Assembly (NCBI GenBank): GCA_946482565.1
Contig: CAMLSB010000026.1
Coordinates: forward strand, 1 to 16,495
Direction of reading: 5' to 3'
Length of the DNA: 16,495 bases
Origin: an uncultured Lysobacteraceae bacterium
Lineage (GTDB): Bacteria > Pseudomonadota > Gammaproteobacteria > Xanthomonadales > Xanthomonadaceae
This document shows, in pieces, positions 6,575-14,847 of the stretch. The position numbers and the translations under genes are program-made. Every line of letters starts with the position of its first letter. Position 1 is the first letter of the stretch. The notes under the pieces are model-generated. The model was not told the DNA's origin and did not search any database. It was given only the letters and a program-made list of their open reading frames with translations.

Positions 6575-7629
6575 GCCTCGATCGCCGCCGACTCGACGAG
6601 GAAACCATCGTGGCCGTACGTCGAATCGATCAGCGCCATCCGCGCCCCGGGAATCGCCCGCGCGATCGCTTCCTGTTCGGCGGGCGGGAACAGGATGTCG
6701 CTCCGGATTCCCGCCACGAGCACGCGCGAGCGGATCCGCGCCAGCGCCGCCGCCGCCGATCCACGACCGCGACCGACGTCGTGGCTGTCCATCGCCTTCG
6801 TCAGCGTCCAGTAACTCCACGGATCGAAGCGGTTCGCGAGCTTGCGGCCCTGGTGGCGGAGGTAGCCGCTGGCCGCGAATCCGTCGCACAACGGCAGCGG
6901 GTCGGACTGCGTGCTGCGGAAAGCCTCGTAGCCACGGTAAGTGAGCATCGCGATGGCGCGCGCCGCTTCCAGGCCGGCCAGACCGTCACGGCACGCATCG
7001 CCGCCCAGCGTGCTATCGGCTTCCAGCGCCATGCGCTGCGCTTCGTTGCACGCGATGCCCCAGGGGGAATGACGCGCGTTCGTCGCCAGCAGCACGAGGT
7101 TGTCGAACCGGTCGGGTTCCGCGCACGCCCACTCGAGCGCCTGCTGGCCCCCCATGGATCCGCCGATGCCCAGGCGCACGCGCTCCACGCCGAGGTGCAT
7201 GAGCAGCACACGGTGTGCCGCGACGATGTCACGCATGGTGATGGCGGGGAATCGCCGGCCATACCGTTGCCCGGTGGCGGGATCGATGCTTGCAGGCGAC
7301 GACGTGCCGCAGCACGAACCCAGCATGTTGGCGCAGACGATGAAATCGCGCTCCGGATCGAGCAGCCGCCCGGGGCCGGCCAAGCCGGACCACCATTCCT
7401 GGACACGCGAGCTGCCGGTCAGCGCATGGAAGACCCAGACCGCGTTGTCCCGGGCCGGCGACAGCCTGCCCGCAGTCGTGTAGGCGATCCGCAGCTGCCG
7501 CAGCGATCCACCGCCCTCGAGCACGAACGCGTCGTCCAGCTCGAGCGTGCGCGTTTGCCAGGCGGCCGTATCGTCGCTCCCGCGAAGTGTCGCGGGCGGA
7601 CGCGGAAGCGTCGATGCTTCCGCGTTCAC
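6550..7629 (-). CDS. metX: MetX-family homoserine O-acyltransferase (Bacteroidota-like variant)
   Basis: The GTG start at 7629 overlaps the upstream stop (GTGA) and gives 359 residues, normal for MetX. The alpha/beta-hydrolase triad is visible: Ser158 in [14 protein letters not shown], Asp311 in [10 protein letters not shown], and His340 in STYGHDGF. The oxyanion region is VFHALTGSS. The family O-acylates homoserine (acetyl- or succinyl-CoA) as the first committed step to methionine; some members acylate serine or natural products. The wording [30 protein letters not shown] and [13 protein letters not shown] matches what I recall of Bacteroidota MetX better than the gammaproteobacterial type. 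No metB/metY/metZ partner is nearby, so a role in the lipid locus is possible. Confidence 0.85.
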   Translation of the reverse strand: MNAEASTLPRPPATLRGSDDTAAWQTRTLELDDAFVLEGGGSLRQLRIAYTTAGRLSPARDNAVWVFHALTGSSRVQEWWSGLAGPGRLLDPERDFIVCANMLGSCCGTSSPASIDPATGQRYGRRFPAITMRDIVAAHRVLLMHLGVERVRLGIGGSMGGQQALEWACAEPDRFDNLVLLATNARHSPWGIACNEAQRMALEADSTLGGDACRDGLAGLEAARAIAMLTYRGYEAFRSTQSDPLPLCDGFAASGYLRHQGRKLANRFDPWSYWTLTKAMDSHDVGRGRGSAAAALARIRSRVLVAGIRSDILFPPAEQEAIARAIPGARMALIDSTYGHDGFLVESAAIEACARGFLR

Positions 7630-8621
7630 GCGCTTGCCCCGGCGCGCATCCGCGCCTTCCCGGCGAGGTAATCGGCCGCGTGCGTGCGCTTGGCCGCGGG
7701 CTGGGTTCCGGACGGACGCTCCACCCGCGTCTGCTGTTCCCCGAGCACGCGCAGCAGCGACAGCTGGTTCGCCACCGCTTCGGAAAAAGGCCTCGCCAGC
7801 GCGGCGCACAGCGCCAGCGCACGCGGCGGCAGCGAAAGGATCCGCACACGCCTGCCCAGGATGCGCGAATACAGCGTCGCCACGTCGCGCCAGGACAGCT
7901 GTTCCGGGCCCGTGACGTACAGGACTCGCCGGGAGGCGCGCGCGTCGCCGATCGAAGACACCAGGCATTCGGCGACGTCCCGCACCGCCACGAACGCGTG
8001 GCGGCGGTCGGCCGGTCCGGGAACGACGGCCACGCCCCAGCGCTCGATGGTCTGGCCGAAAAGCGCGCGCAACGCAGCGGTGGCGCCCCGCGCCCGCGAG
8101 AGCGTGGCGGCGGGCTCGCCGAGGAGCGGGATCCTGCTGCCCATGAGCGCGAAATAGTCGTCCATGAACGGCGTGCTGCGCACCACCGTGTAGTCCAGCG
8201 AGGAGGCCTCCAGCATCTCCTCGCAGGCTGCCTTCATGCGCAGCGTGGGCACCGTCGCGAGGTAATCGCGGGTGTACGGCATCGCGATGGAGACGAACAG
8301 CAACCGCGGTACGGCCGCGGCCGTTGCGGCATCGACCAGGTTGCGGTAACCCTCGCCCTCGTCGCGGTCGAAGCTGTAGCGGCCGCGCGGGAACACGACG
8401 GTCGCGGTGGCGATGACGGCGTCGATGCCGTCGCACGCCGATGCCAGGCTCGCCGCGTCGCGCAGGTCGCCGAAAGCGAGCTCGATGCCGTCGCCGTGCA
8501 GGTGCGCATGCCGCGAGCCCGGGCGCACGAGCGCGCGCACGCGATGGCCCGCGGCGATGGCGACGCGGATCACGTCCGTGCCGAGCTGGCCGGTGGCACC
8601 GACCACGAGGATGCTTGTCAT
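7626..8621 (-). CDS. NAD(P)-binding protein, atypical SDR / NmrA-like
   Basis: This 331-residue cytoplasmic protein has an N-terminal Rossmann fold: MTSILVVGATGQLGTDVIR with the GATGQLG glycine motif at 8-14, then RALVRPGSR, a typical NADP-phosphate-binding end of strand 2, and FGDLRD. The YxxxK catalytic pair of classical SDRs is not in a clear place, as usual for the NmrA/atypical SDR group. The C-terminal half (HAFVAVRDVAECL, VLYVTGPEQLSWRDVATLYSRILGR) follows the family pattern for redox-sensing or isomerase/reductase members. ATG 8621 is preceded by AGGGAAGG at eight bases. The stop overlaps the metX start by four bases. The substrate is not predictable from sequence. Confidence 0.85.
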   Translation of the reverse strand: MTSILVVGATGQLGTDVIRVAIAAGHRVRALVRPGSRHAHLHGDGIELAFGDLRDAASLASACDGIDAVIATATVVFPRGRYSFDRDEGEGYRNLVDAATAAAVPRLLFVSIAMPYTRDYLATVPTLRMKAACEEMLEASSLDYTVVRSTPFMDDYFALMGSRIPLLGEPAATLSRARGATAALRALFGQTIERWGVAVVPGPADRRHAFVAVRDVAECLVSSIGDARASRRVLYVTGPEQLSWRDVATLYSRILGRRVRILSLPPRALALCAALARPFSEAVANQLSLLRVLGEQQTRVERPSGTQPAAKRTHAADYLAGKARMRAGASA

Positions 8622-8653
8622 TTCGTTCGCCTTCCCTGGCGTCGTCGAAGGCG

Positions 8654-10588
8654 CTAACCGCCGGCGAGGAATGCGACGCCGGGGCGCGGCGCGGCGGATG
8701 CCCCGCGCGTCGGCCAGCCCACGCGCAGCAGTGCCACCGGCGTCTCGCCCTCGGCGGCGCCGAACATCCGCAGCACCCCGGCCCGGCCTTCGTCGAAACC
8801 GAGCGGGAAGTCCAGCGGCTGGCACGCCACCCCGCGCCGGGTGAATTGCATCCAGGTGCGCATCAGCGTCCTGCCACCGTCCAGGCAGGCCTGCGCGCCA
8901 GCCGAATCCGCGGTGACCAGCACGAAGCCGCCGCTGCGCGCGATGCAGCGCGCAGCATTCGCGGCCATCGCATGCCCGAGCCCGAGCCGCCCCACGACCT
9001 TGCGCAGCGGCGCGCTGGCCCTCAGCAGCCGGAGCGCGAGCGCTTCGGCCCGACCCAGCGCGAGGCCCCGCGGCGTCATGCCCGAACCCGACGCCCGCTC
9101 CTCGCGTTCGCCGAAGCGCAGGTGATCCAGCAGTTCGGCCAGGTAGTCGTCGCGCCGGAACAGCCGCAGCGCGCCTTGCGCCGTGAGCGCGCGCAGCGTC
9201 TTCCGGCACGGTTGCGCGAAGCGGACGTGCGTGCCCGGCAGCGCGGCGCCGGCCAGGCACGCGCTCGCGAGCGCGTCGGCCACGTGCACGCGCTGGTACG
9301 GATGCCGGTTCGTGGCACGCCGGTGCAACAGGCCCAGGTTGCGCGCGAACCGCGCTTCGTGCAGGCCGCGCACGTGCAGCGTGCCGACGGCGCCGTCGCG
9401 CCCGTGATCCGGGAGCGGGGCGAACTCGACGTCGGCGATGGACGCCGCCGCCTCGATCGCGCAACCGAGACTGGCCAGCGCACCGCGCCCTTCGGGATCG
9501 GCGCACGGCAGGATGCGCTTCGGCTCGAGCGCGAGCGATACCCGGTCGCCCCGCACGGACAACCGCCAAGGCCGCGCGTTGTGCGGGGACGGAGCCAGCG
9601 CCATCGCGCCGATGGCCTCGCGCACCGCCGGCGGGAGGGCTGCACCGTCGCGCGGCGCGACCTGCGACGCGGCGACGGCCGGTGCAGGCGCGCGTCGCGA
9701 CGTGCGCACCGCTTCCACGAGGCGCATCGGGATGGCCGCGTATGCTCGCAACGCCGGCCACGAAGTCCGCATCGCCATGTGCGTGTCGAACGAGACCACC
9801 TTGGGCACCGGCCGGCCCGCGAGCAGGTCCACCGCGCAGCGGCTGGCCAGCGCGCCCATCGCTTCGACGCAGTACGCGACCTGGGGCCAGGGCCGCTTGC
9901 TGACGAGGCGTTCGCTGATGATCGGCAGGAAGTCGGCCGGGAAATGCCGGTATCCCAGCCACGCCAGGCATTCCGCGAAGCGGTGTTCGCGGTGTGCCTG
10001 CTCGCTCGCCTTGCCGTGGAAGGGCCTCGAGCCCGGCCGGCGGTAATCGAAGACGTAGAGCACGGCCTTGCCGCCGAAATCCATGCCCGCCATCACCGGG
10101 ATGCGGTTGGCGCAGGCATGCGCGTGGACCAGGTATTTCTCGAGGGGTGCCGCGCCGGCGTCGATGCCGTCGAACACCAGGTGCACGCCATCGATCGCAT
10201 CCGCGACGTTCTGTTCCGTGATCCCTTCCTCGAGCACGCGCGTCTCGCAGTGGGGGTTGATGGCGCGCGCGCGCGCGCCCAGCACCCTCGCCTTGTTGCT
10301 CCCCACGTCCGACAGGTAGCAGGCCTGCCGGTTGATGTTGGTCAGGTCGAAGTCCTCGGGGTCGGCGAGCACCAGCGAGGCGACGCCGAGGCGGACCAGC
10401 GGTTCCACCGCGCTTCCGCCCACGCTGCCGCAACCGGCGACGAGCACCCGCGCGGATTGCAGCAGGAACTGCTCGCGCGACGAAACGACATCGCGATTGC
10501 GGTCGATCCTCAGCCGTTCCGCGGCCAGGAATTCGTCCGTGCGGCTTTCCCGCCTGCCGGCGGCGAAGGTGTCGGCGATGCTATCCAT
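8654..10588 (-). CDS. ThiF/E1-like adenylyltransferase fused to a nitroreductase-like domain (Rv1355c/MoeY type)
   Basis: This 644-residue protein has two domains. Residues about 20-270 are an E1-like ThiF/MoeB/HesA domain. It has Arg30-NRDV, the nucleotide loop VLVAGCGSVGGSA at 48-60, ADPEDFDLTNINRQ at 75-88, the SNKA lysine (Lys99) and the FDGID acidic motif at 139-143. No CxxC zinc pairs and no obvious catalytic Cys were recognised. Residues about 310-640 resemble the Acg-like nitroreductase group: SPHNARPWRL at 334-343, PCADPEGRGALASLG, then VALLRVGWPTRG near the end. The same order occurs, as I recall, in mycobacterial Rv1355c (MoeY). The first domain should adenylate a carboxylate; the second may bind FMN. 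It starts eight bases inside the GNAT-like gene, so the two are coupled. The substrate is unknown. Confidence 0.85.
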   Translation of the reverse strand: MDSIADTFAAGRRESRTDEFLAAERLRIDRNRDVVSSREQFLLQSARVLVAGCGSVGGSAVEPLVRLGVASLVLADPEDFDLTNINRQACYLSDVGSNKARVLGARARAINPHCETRVLEEGITEQNVADAIDGVHLVFDGIDAGAAPLEKYLVHAHACANRIPVMAGMDFGGKAVLYVFDYRRPGSRPFHGKASEQAHREHRFAECLAWLGYRHFPADFLPIISERLVSKRPWPQVAYCVEAMGALASRCAVDLLAGRPVPKVVSFDTHMAMRTSWPALRAYAAIPMRLVEAVRTSRRAPAPAVAASQVAPRDGAALPPAVREAIGAMALAPSPHNARPWRLSVRGDRVSLALEPKRILPCADPEGRGALASLGCAIEAAASIADVEFAPLPDHGRDGAVGTLHVRGLHEARFARNLGLLHRRATNRHPYQRVHVADALASACLAGAALPGTHVRFAQPCRKTLRALTAQGALRLFRRDDYLAELLDHLRFGEREERASGSGMTPRGLALGRAEALALRLLRASAPLRKVVGRLGLGHAMAANAARCIARSGGFVLVTADSAGAQACLDGGRTLMRTWMQFTRRGVACQPLDFPLGFDEGRAGVLRMFGAAEGETPVALLRVGWPTRGASAAPRPGVAFLAGG

Positions 10589-11498
10589 GGGTCTCCGAGC
10601 GCATGGCGGATCCGGGCGTCGCGCCCGGTGGAGGCGAAGCTGCGCGGCGGGCGTCCGGGACGGCGCGCCCAGCTCCCCGCAGCACCGCCAGGTAGTAGCG
10701 CGCCAGCGCCCGCACGGCTTCCCGGCGCGTGGGGCGCACGACGATCACCATGGCGTCGCCGCGGTCGACGTCGACGTGCTCGCGCCAGTACGCCGCGACT
10801 TCGGGCTCGACGACGCGCGCCAGGTTCTTGCCGCCGTAAAGGCTCTTCCCGTAGCAGCCCCGGATCACCGAGCAATCGCCCGCGAACGGCCTGGCGGGCG
10901 AAAGCTCGCGCGCGACGAACCCGGCGACGCGCAGGCCGCCCGCTTCGTCGCGCGCGCCCGGCGCACCGATGCCGGGGAAGACCGAACGCCTGGAAGCCGC
11001 CTGCGCGAGCCGGTAGACCACGGGATTCTGCGTCCTGAAGGCGCAGGGCGCAGGCAGCAGGAACCGCTTGAAGCACATGAAGATGTACTCGTGGACGAGC
11101 ATCTCCCCTAACGTGTATCCGCCCGCGCCGGAGCGGAGCGCGCGTGGCCGCACGTTGAGCGTGTCCACGTAAAGGACCTTGCGGCGGCCCTTCCGCATCC
11201 AGCGCACGCCGGTCCAGCCCGCGAACGCGCCGTCCAGGTGCAGTGTCCAGAGTTCGTCGACCGTCTCGAAGTAATCGGAACGGCCGTTCCAGTAGTGCGC
11301 GGTGTCGGAGCGGTAGATCGCGTCCGTCACTTGCGAGAACTGCGCGAGCAGGTCGCGCTGCAGGCCGGGGTCCAGGCGACTGGCGGGCTTGCGCAGCCGC
11401 AGGAAGACGAAGCGCCCGCGGCGGATCCGGCGGGCGCCGGCGTGGCGCAGCGCATCGAAAATGAGCAGCGTTTCGCTGCCCGTACGTGCTTCATCCAT
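10581..11498 (-). CDS. GNAT-like acyltransferase of unknown specificity
   Basis: ATG 11498 gives 305 residues. The central part reads like a GNAT acyl-CoA binding core. It has strand LWTLHLDGAFAGWTGVRW, then RKVLYVDTLNVRPRALRSGAGGYTLGEMLVHEY at about 108-140 (motif A position), followed by FRTQNPVVYRLA, a pattern seen in GNAT-like proteins. A LuxI or FeeM signature was not found. The C-terminal tail is Ala/Pro-rich and probably disordered. It overlaps the ThiF-nitroreductase gene by eight bases, which suggests that an acylated compound is handed to the adenylating enzyme. It starts 23 bases past the T tract of an intrinsic terminator, with no clear promoter of its own. Family assignment is moderate and the substrate is unknown. 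Confidence 0.6.
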   Translation of the reverse strand: MDEARTGSETLLIFDALRHAGARRIRRGRFVFLRLRKPASRLDPGLQRDLLAQFSQVTDAIYRSDTAHYWNGRSDYFETVDELWTLHLDGAFAGWTGVRWMRKGRRKVLYVDTLNVRPRALRSGAGGYTLGEMLVHEYIFMCFKRFLLPAPCAFRTQNPVVYRLAQAASRRSVFPGIGAPGARDEAGGLRVAGFVARELSPARPFAGDCSVIRGCYGKSLYGGKNLARVVEPEVAAYWREHVDVDRGDAMVIVVRPTRREAVRALARYYLAVLRGAGRAVPDARRAASPPPGATPGSAMRSETHG

Positions 11499-11521
11499 GA
11501 TTGAGCGCGATGTCCGTATCG

Positions 11522-11547
11522 AAAAAACGCCCCTCGTCCGAGGGGCG
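11522..11547 (-). terminator. Intrinsic terminator after the esterase gene
   Basis: On the minus strand a nine-base stem CGCCCCTCG / CGAGGGGCG (11547-11539 with 11536-11528), with the innermost pair probably open to a four-base loop, is followed directly by six T (11527-11522). It begins 12 bases after the esterase stop and is the only textbook Rho-independent terminator I see in the window. It separates the desaturase-esterase pair from the GNAT/ThiF run, although both read the same way. Confidence 0.88.
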
Positions 11548-11559
11548 GCGTTGCAGGTT

Positions 11560-12510
11560 TCAGGATAGCACGCTGTCCCGGCCGGACGACAAGGCCGCGG
11601 CGCGGGGAGCCAGGTGGCCGGCGAGGAAGGCCGCGGTTTCCGCCAGCGCTGCCCTCGCCTCCGGCACGACGCTCGCGAACGTGGGAAACGCATGCAGTTG
11701 GCCCGGCCATGCGCGCAGCACCGACGGCACGCCGGCCGCCCGCGCGCGCTGCTGCAACCGCCGCGAATCGTCCAGCAGGAGTTCGCCGCTCGCCGCGTGC
11801 AACAGCAGTGGCGGCAAACCCTCCAGGCACGCGAACAACGGCGAAACCCGGGGATCCTGCAGGCTTTCCCGCCCTGCATAAGCGCGGGCCGCAGCGCGGA
11901 GGAAGCCGCGGGTCAGCATGCTTTCGCCGCCGCGACCGTCGCGCGGCGCGTCTCCCGAAAGCGTCAGGTCGACCCATGGGGAGAAGCAGGCGATCGCGGC
12001 GGGCGACGGCGCTCCCAGCGACCGCAATCCGATCGCCGCGGCCAGCGCCAGGTTGCCGCCCGCCGAATCGCCGGCCAGCGCGATCGACTGCGCGGGTACG
12101 CCGGCGGCCAGCAGGCCTTCGTACGCGGATATCGCATCCAGCAGCGCGGCCGGGAACGGATGCGACGGCGCGAGCCGGTACTCGACGAGGAGCACGCGCG
12201 CACCGGACTCGTGCGACAACCGCCATGCGGTGTCGCGATGCGTGCGCGCCGATCCTGCGACGAACGCCCCGCCATGCAGGTACACGATGACCGGCGCGCC
12301 GTGCGGATCGGCGGCGTCGACCCACTGGCACGGCACGCCGCCGACGCTCGCGGGGGCGACGCGGACGTGCCGCGGCAGCGGCAGCAGGGAGGCACCGCGC
12401 TCCAGCGTGCGATCGAGCAGCACCGCCGACTCCGGGAAGCCGAGGCGCGCCATGCGCGCCTGCAGCGCGCAGCGCACGGCGGCCGCGCAGAGCCCGGACT
12501 GCCAGCTCAC
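11560..12510 (-). CDS. HSL-family (family IV) alpha/beta-hydrolase esterase
   Basis: The GTG start at 12510 overlaps the desaturase stop (GTGA) and gives 316 residues, normal for the hormone-sensitive-lipase group. Visible parts are the oxyanion motif YLHGGAF (HGG 79-81), VEYRLAPSHPFPAAL, the nucleophile elbow AGDSAGG with Ser149, the acid in ELLLDDSRRL (Asp247 or Asp248) and His273 in GQLHAFP. Such enzymes hydrolyse short or medium acyl esters in the cytoplasm. Coupled to the desaturase, it may release or trim acyl chains for the lipid pathway, but the family is catalytically broad. Transcription ends at the hairpin just downstream. Confidence 0.9.
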   Translation of the reverse strand: MSWQSGLCAAAVRCALQARMARLGFPESAVLLDRTLERGASLLPLPRHVRVAPASVGGVPCQWVDAADPHGAPVIVYLHGGAFVAGSARTHRDTAWRLSHESGARVLLVEYRLAPSHPFPAALLDAISAYEGLLAAGVPAQSIALAGDSAGGNLALAAAIGLRSLGAPSPAAIACFSPWVDLTLSGDAPRDGRGGESMLTRGFLRAAARAYAGRESLQDPRVSPLFACLEGLPPLLLHAASGELLLDDSRRLQQRARAAGVPSVLRAWPGQLHAFPTFASVVPEARAALAETAAFLAGHLAPRAAALSSGRDSVLS

Positions 12511-13550
12511 GGTTGCTGCGCGACCGGAGCGGACCCGTCGGCATCCAGCCCGAAGCGCTGCTGGAACTGCCGGCGATGGTCGTGATAACCGGAAACGATG
12601 CCGAGCCTGTGCATGAGCCGGATCAGCAGGAACGGCACGTCGATCTGGCCGGGAAGGAAGGCCGTGTTGGCCGAAGCGCGGAACGCATGGTGGTTGTTGT
12701 GCCATTCGCCGGCCAGGTAGCCGTAGATGCGCTGGTTCAGCGCCAGCGACTTGCGGTCGAAGTCCCGGCCGTCCACCTGATTCGGGCGCTCGGGCGTGCC
12801 GTGGCCCCTGAAGTTGAAATCGCGGACCACCACGTGCCACGAGAACTGCGCCGCGAGCCAGGCCATCAGCAACGGCATTCCCCCCGCGAGGCCCCAGACG
12901 ATCCCCCATGACAGGTTGGCGAACACCCAGCGTGCCAGGTAATGCGGGATGTATTCGACGCAACCCCAGCGGCGGAACGAGGCATGGCTGGAGAACGGCA
13001 TCGACAGGTGCGCGAGGCGCGCCTTGAGCGCGGTGAACTGCTGTTCCGTGATGTCGGTGTCGACCTCGAAGTAGGAAGCGGTGTAGTTGCCGAGCCAACC
13101 CAGGTGCGGGCCGTTGGGATCGTCGTCGCCATCGGACCTGGTGTGGTGGACGTGGTGCACGAGCGCGTACGCTTCTTCCCGGTAACCCAGCGGGTTGAGC
13201 CACAGGCACAGCCGCGGATAGATCCTGCTGGAGAACGCGAATGCGCGATGGCTGCAGTACCGGTGGTACCAGACCGTGTTGGTGAAATTGGCGAGCACCG
13301 TGAACATCGCGAGGTACGCCAGCCCCGTTGCGGCATCGAGGTACTCGACGAAGAACAGGACGGCCGGGATCGCCATCAGCAGGTGGCTGCATTCGAAGGC
13401 GGCGTGCAGCGCGCGCCTGCGGTCGGCGAAGAAGTTCAGGGACCGCGCATACTGGCGCAATGCATCCCGGACGGTGACCTGCCGCCTGGTGCCGTCGGGC
13501 CCGCGCACTTCGTAGGCCCGCGGCAACAATTTCACGCACGACTCGACCAC
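12507..13550 (-). CDS. Membrane fatty-acid / acyl-lipid desaturase
   Basis: GTG 13550 was chosen because AGGGAGG (13565-13559) lies eight bases upstream; this gives 347 residues. Three histidine boxes of the di-iron desaturase superfamily are present: HRYCSH at 96-101, HHVHH at 132-136 and HNNHH at 284-288. Hydrophobic spans lie around 52-90 and 205-240, so it should sit in the inner membrane with the boxes in the cytoplasm. The family introduces cis double bonds (often delta-9) into acyl-CoA, acyl-ACP or lipid-bound chains using oxygen and electrons from ferredoxin or rubredoxin. It is the first gene of the leftward run and diverges from hom across a 169-bp gap. The substrate and regioselectivity cannot be read from sequence. 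Confidence 0.9.
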   Translation of the reverse strand: MVESCVKLLPRAYEVRGPDGTRRQVTVRDALRQYARSLNFFADRRRALHAAFECSHLLMAIPAVLFFVEYLDAATGLAYLAMFTVLANFTNTVWYHRYCSHRAFAFSSRIYPRLCLWLNPLGYREEAYALVHHVHHTRSDGDDDPNGPHLGWLGNYTASYFEVDTDITEQQFTALKARLAHLSMPFSSHASFRRWGCVEYIPHYLARWVFANLSWGIVWGLAGGMPLLMAWLAAQFSWHVVVRDFNFRGHGTPERPNQVDGRDFDRKSLALNQRIYGYLAGEWHNNHHAFRASANTAFLPGQIDVPFLLIRLMHRLGIVSGYHDHRRQFQQRFGLDADGSAPVAQQP

Positions 13551-13595
13551 GACGCGCACCTCCCTGTGGCGAAGGGGCGGCACGGTACCACGGAC

Positions 13596-13625
13596 TTGCC
13601 CGGGCGCGTAAGGCGTCGCTAGAAT
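13596..13625 (+). promoter_or_regulatory. sigma70-type promoter for the hom - HAD pair
   Basis: TTGCCC at 13596-13601 and TAGAAT at 13620-13625 are separated by 18 bp on the + strand, in the divergent gap between the desaturase and hom. Initiation near 13632 would leave a leader of about 88 bases before the TTG start. The leader contains a short ATG-TAG frame (13650-13685) and a GC-rich palindrome at about 13690-13699. I saw no equally good promoter on the minus strand for the desaturase. Confidence 0.6.
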
Positions 13626-13719
13626 CGCCGCTCTTGCGCGTCGAGGACGATGCGCCAACCCGGATCGCGCCACCAGGATCCGTAGAAGCCCCGCGCGGGC
13701 GTTGCTCAGGGAAGGCACG

Positions 13720-14847
13720 TTGGACATCGCGGCACAAGGCCATACCGTTTCCGGCGCCGGGCGCCGGGCGCTGCACGCGCGCAGGCTCTTCCTCCTCGGC
13801 AGCGGGGTCGTCGGCAGCGCTTTCGTCGAACACCACCGGCGCCATGGCGCCGCATTGCGGCTGCCGCCGATCGCGGGCATCGCGAATTCGCGGGGCTTCG
13901 CCATGGTGTCCGGCGATCCACTGGAAGCGCTGCAGCGCCTGAACCGCCTGCCGGGCGGGCTCGACGCGAGCTTCGACGCGGTCGCCCTGCATCCGGGCGA
14001 TGTCGTCGTCGATGCCACCGCCTCCTGCGCGCTCGCCGCGCAACACGCGGCATGGCTGGGCAGCGGCGTGGACGTGGTGACCGCGAACAAGATGGGGGCC
14101 GGCGGCAGCCTGGAATCCGCGCGCGCGCTCATGCGCGCCTGCGCGGCCACGGGAGCCGCCTACGGCGACAGCGCGACCGTGGGCGCGGGCCTTCCACTGC
14201 TCGCGACGCTCCGTCGCCTCGTCCGTGGCGGCGACGAGATCCTGCGGATCGAAGGCGTGCTTTCCGGATCGCTCGCGTGGCTTTTCGCCCGGTTCGATGG
14301 GGAAACGCCGTTTTCCGAACTCGTCGCGCTCGCCCAGGCGGCCGGGCTGACCGAACCCGATCCGCGCGTCGACCTGAGCGGCGAGGACGTGGTGCGCAAG
14401 CTGCTGATCCTGGCGCGAGCCGCCGGCATGCCGCTGGAACGCGAGTCATTGACCGTCGAAGGCCTTGTTCCGTCGCCGGGGACGCGGATTCCCGCTGTTG
14501 CGCAAGGCGGTTTCGCCTACCTGGATCCGGACCTCGCCGCGCGGCGCGCGGGCGCTGCCGCCAACGGCGAACAGCTCTGCTACGTCGGCTCGGTGGATGC
14601 CAGCGGCGGCACGGTCGGGCTGCAGCGGCTGCCGCGCGGCCACGCATTGCGTGGCGGCTGCGGGACCGATAACCGTGTCGCGATCTTCAGCAGCCGCTAC
14701 CGGGACCGGCCGCTGGTGATCCAGGGCGCCGGCGCAGGGCCGATGGTGACGGCCGCGGCGCTGCTCGACGATCTCATGGCGCTCCTCGAACGGCCCGTTC
14801 GCGCGTACATTCCCCCCCGGCACGAAAGATCGGTCGCCAATGCCTAA
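13720..14847 (+). CDS. hom: Homoserine dehydrogenase, stand-alone, no aspartokinase or ACT domain
   Basis: TTG 13720 was chosen because GAAGG (13711-13715) precedes it and no ATG lies before the Rossmann motif; it gives 375 residues. The N-terminal NAD(P) fold has LFLLGSGVVGSAF (GxGxxG at 27-32). It continues with VVVDATAS, the catalytic-lysine motif TANKMG (Lys124), TVGAGLPLL, LSGSLAWLF, and DPRVDLSGEDVVRKLLILAR with Asp214, Asp218 and Lys227. It ends with the GAGAGPMVTAAALLDDL cofactor loop. This resembles the dehydrogenase half of ThrA/MetL. It reduces aspartate semialdehyde to homoserine. Without an ACT domain it may escape threonine feedback. The stop overlaps the HAD gene by eight bases, which ties homoserine supply to a phosphatase. 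Confidence 0.9.
   Translation: MDIAAQGHTVSGAGRRALHARRLFLLGSGVVGSAFVEHHRRHGAALRLPPIAGIANSRGFAMVSGDPLEALQRLNRLPGGLDASFDAVALHPGDVVVDATASCALAAQHAAWLGSGVDVVTANKMGAGGSLESARALMRACAATGAAYGDSATVGAGLPLLATLRRLVRGGDEILRIEGVLSGSLAWLFARFDGETPFSELVALAQAAGLTEPDPRVDLSGEDVVRKLLILARAAGMPLERESLTVEGLVPSPGTRIPAVAQGGFAYLDPDLAARRAGAAANGEQLCYVGSVDASGGTVGLQRLPRGHALRGGCGTDNRVAIFSSRYRDRPLVIQGAGAGPMVTAAALLDDLMALLERPVRAYIPPRHERSVANA

Noticed and set aside
4500..6944. An 814-codon + strand open frame antisense to flippase, PAP2, cdsA and metX
   Set aside because: It is dominated by Arg, Gln, His and Pro with no recognisable domain, and it is exactly antisense to four well-supported genes.
7626..10433. A 935-codon minus-strand open frame apparently fusing a large protein to the NAD(P)-binding protein
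   Set aside because: Only the part from 8621 onward has domain motifs. The upstream part is an out-of-frame reading of the ThiF-nitroreductase gene, and a good ribosome-binding site sits before 8621.
8654..10588. A thiazole/oxazole-modified peptide (TOMM) cluster, suggested by ThiF plus nitroreductase
   Set aside because: There is no YcaO cyclodehydratase and no precursor peptide ORF. The flavin domain resembles the Acg group more than SagB.
10581..11498. An acyl-homoserine-lactone synthase, suggested by a GNAT-like fold near homoserine genes
   Set aside because: LuxI signature residues were not found, no LuxR partner is present, and LuxI enzymes use S-adenosylmethionine, not free homoserine.
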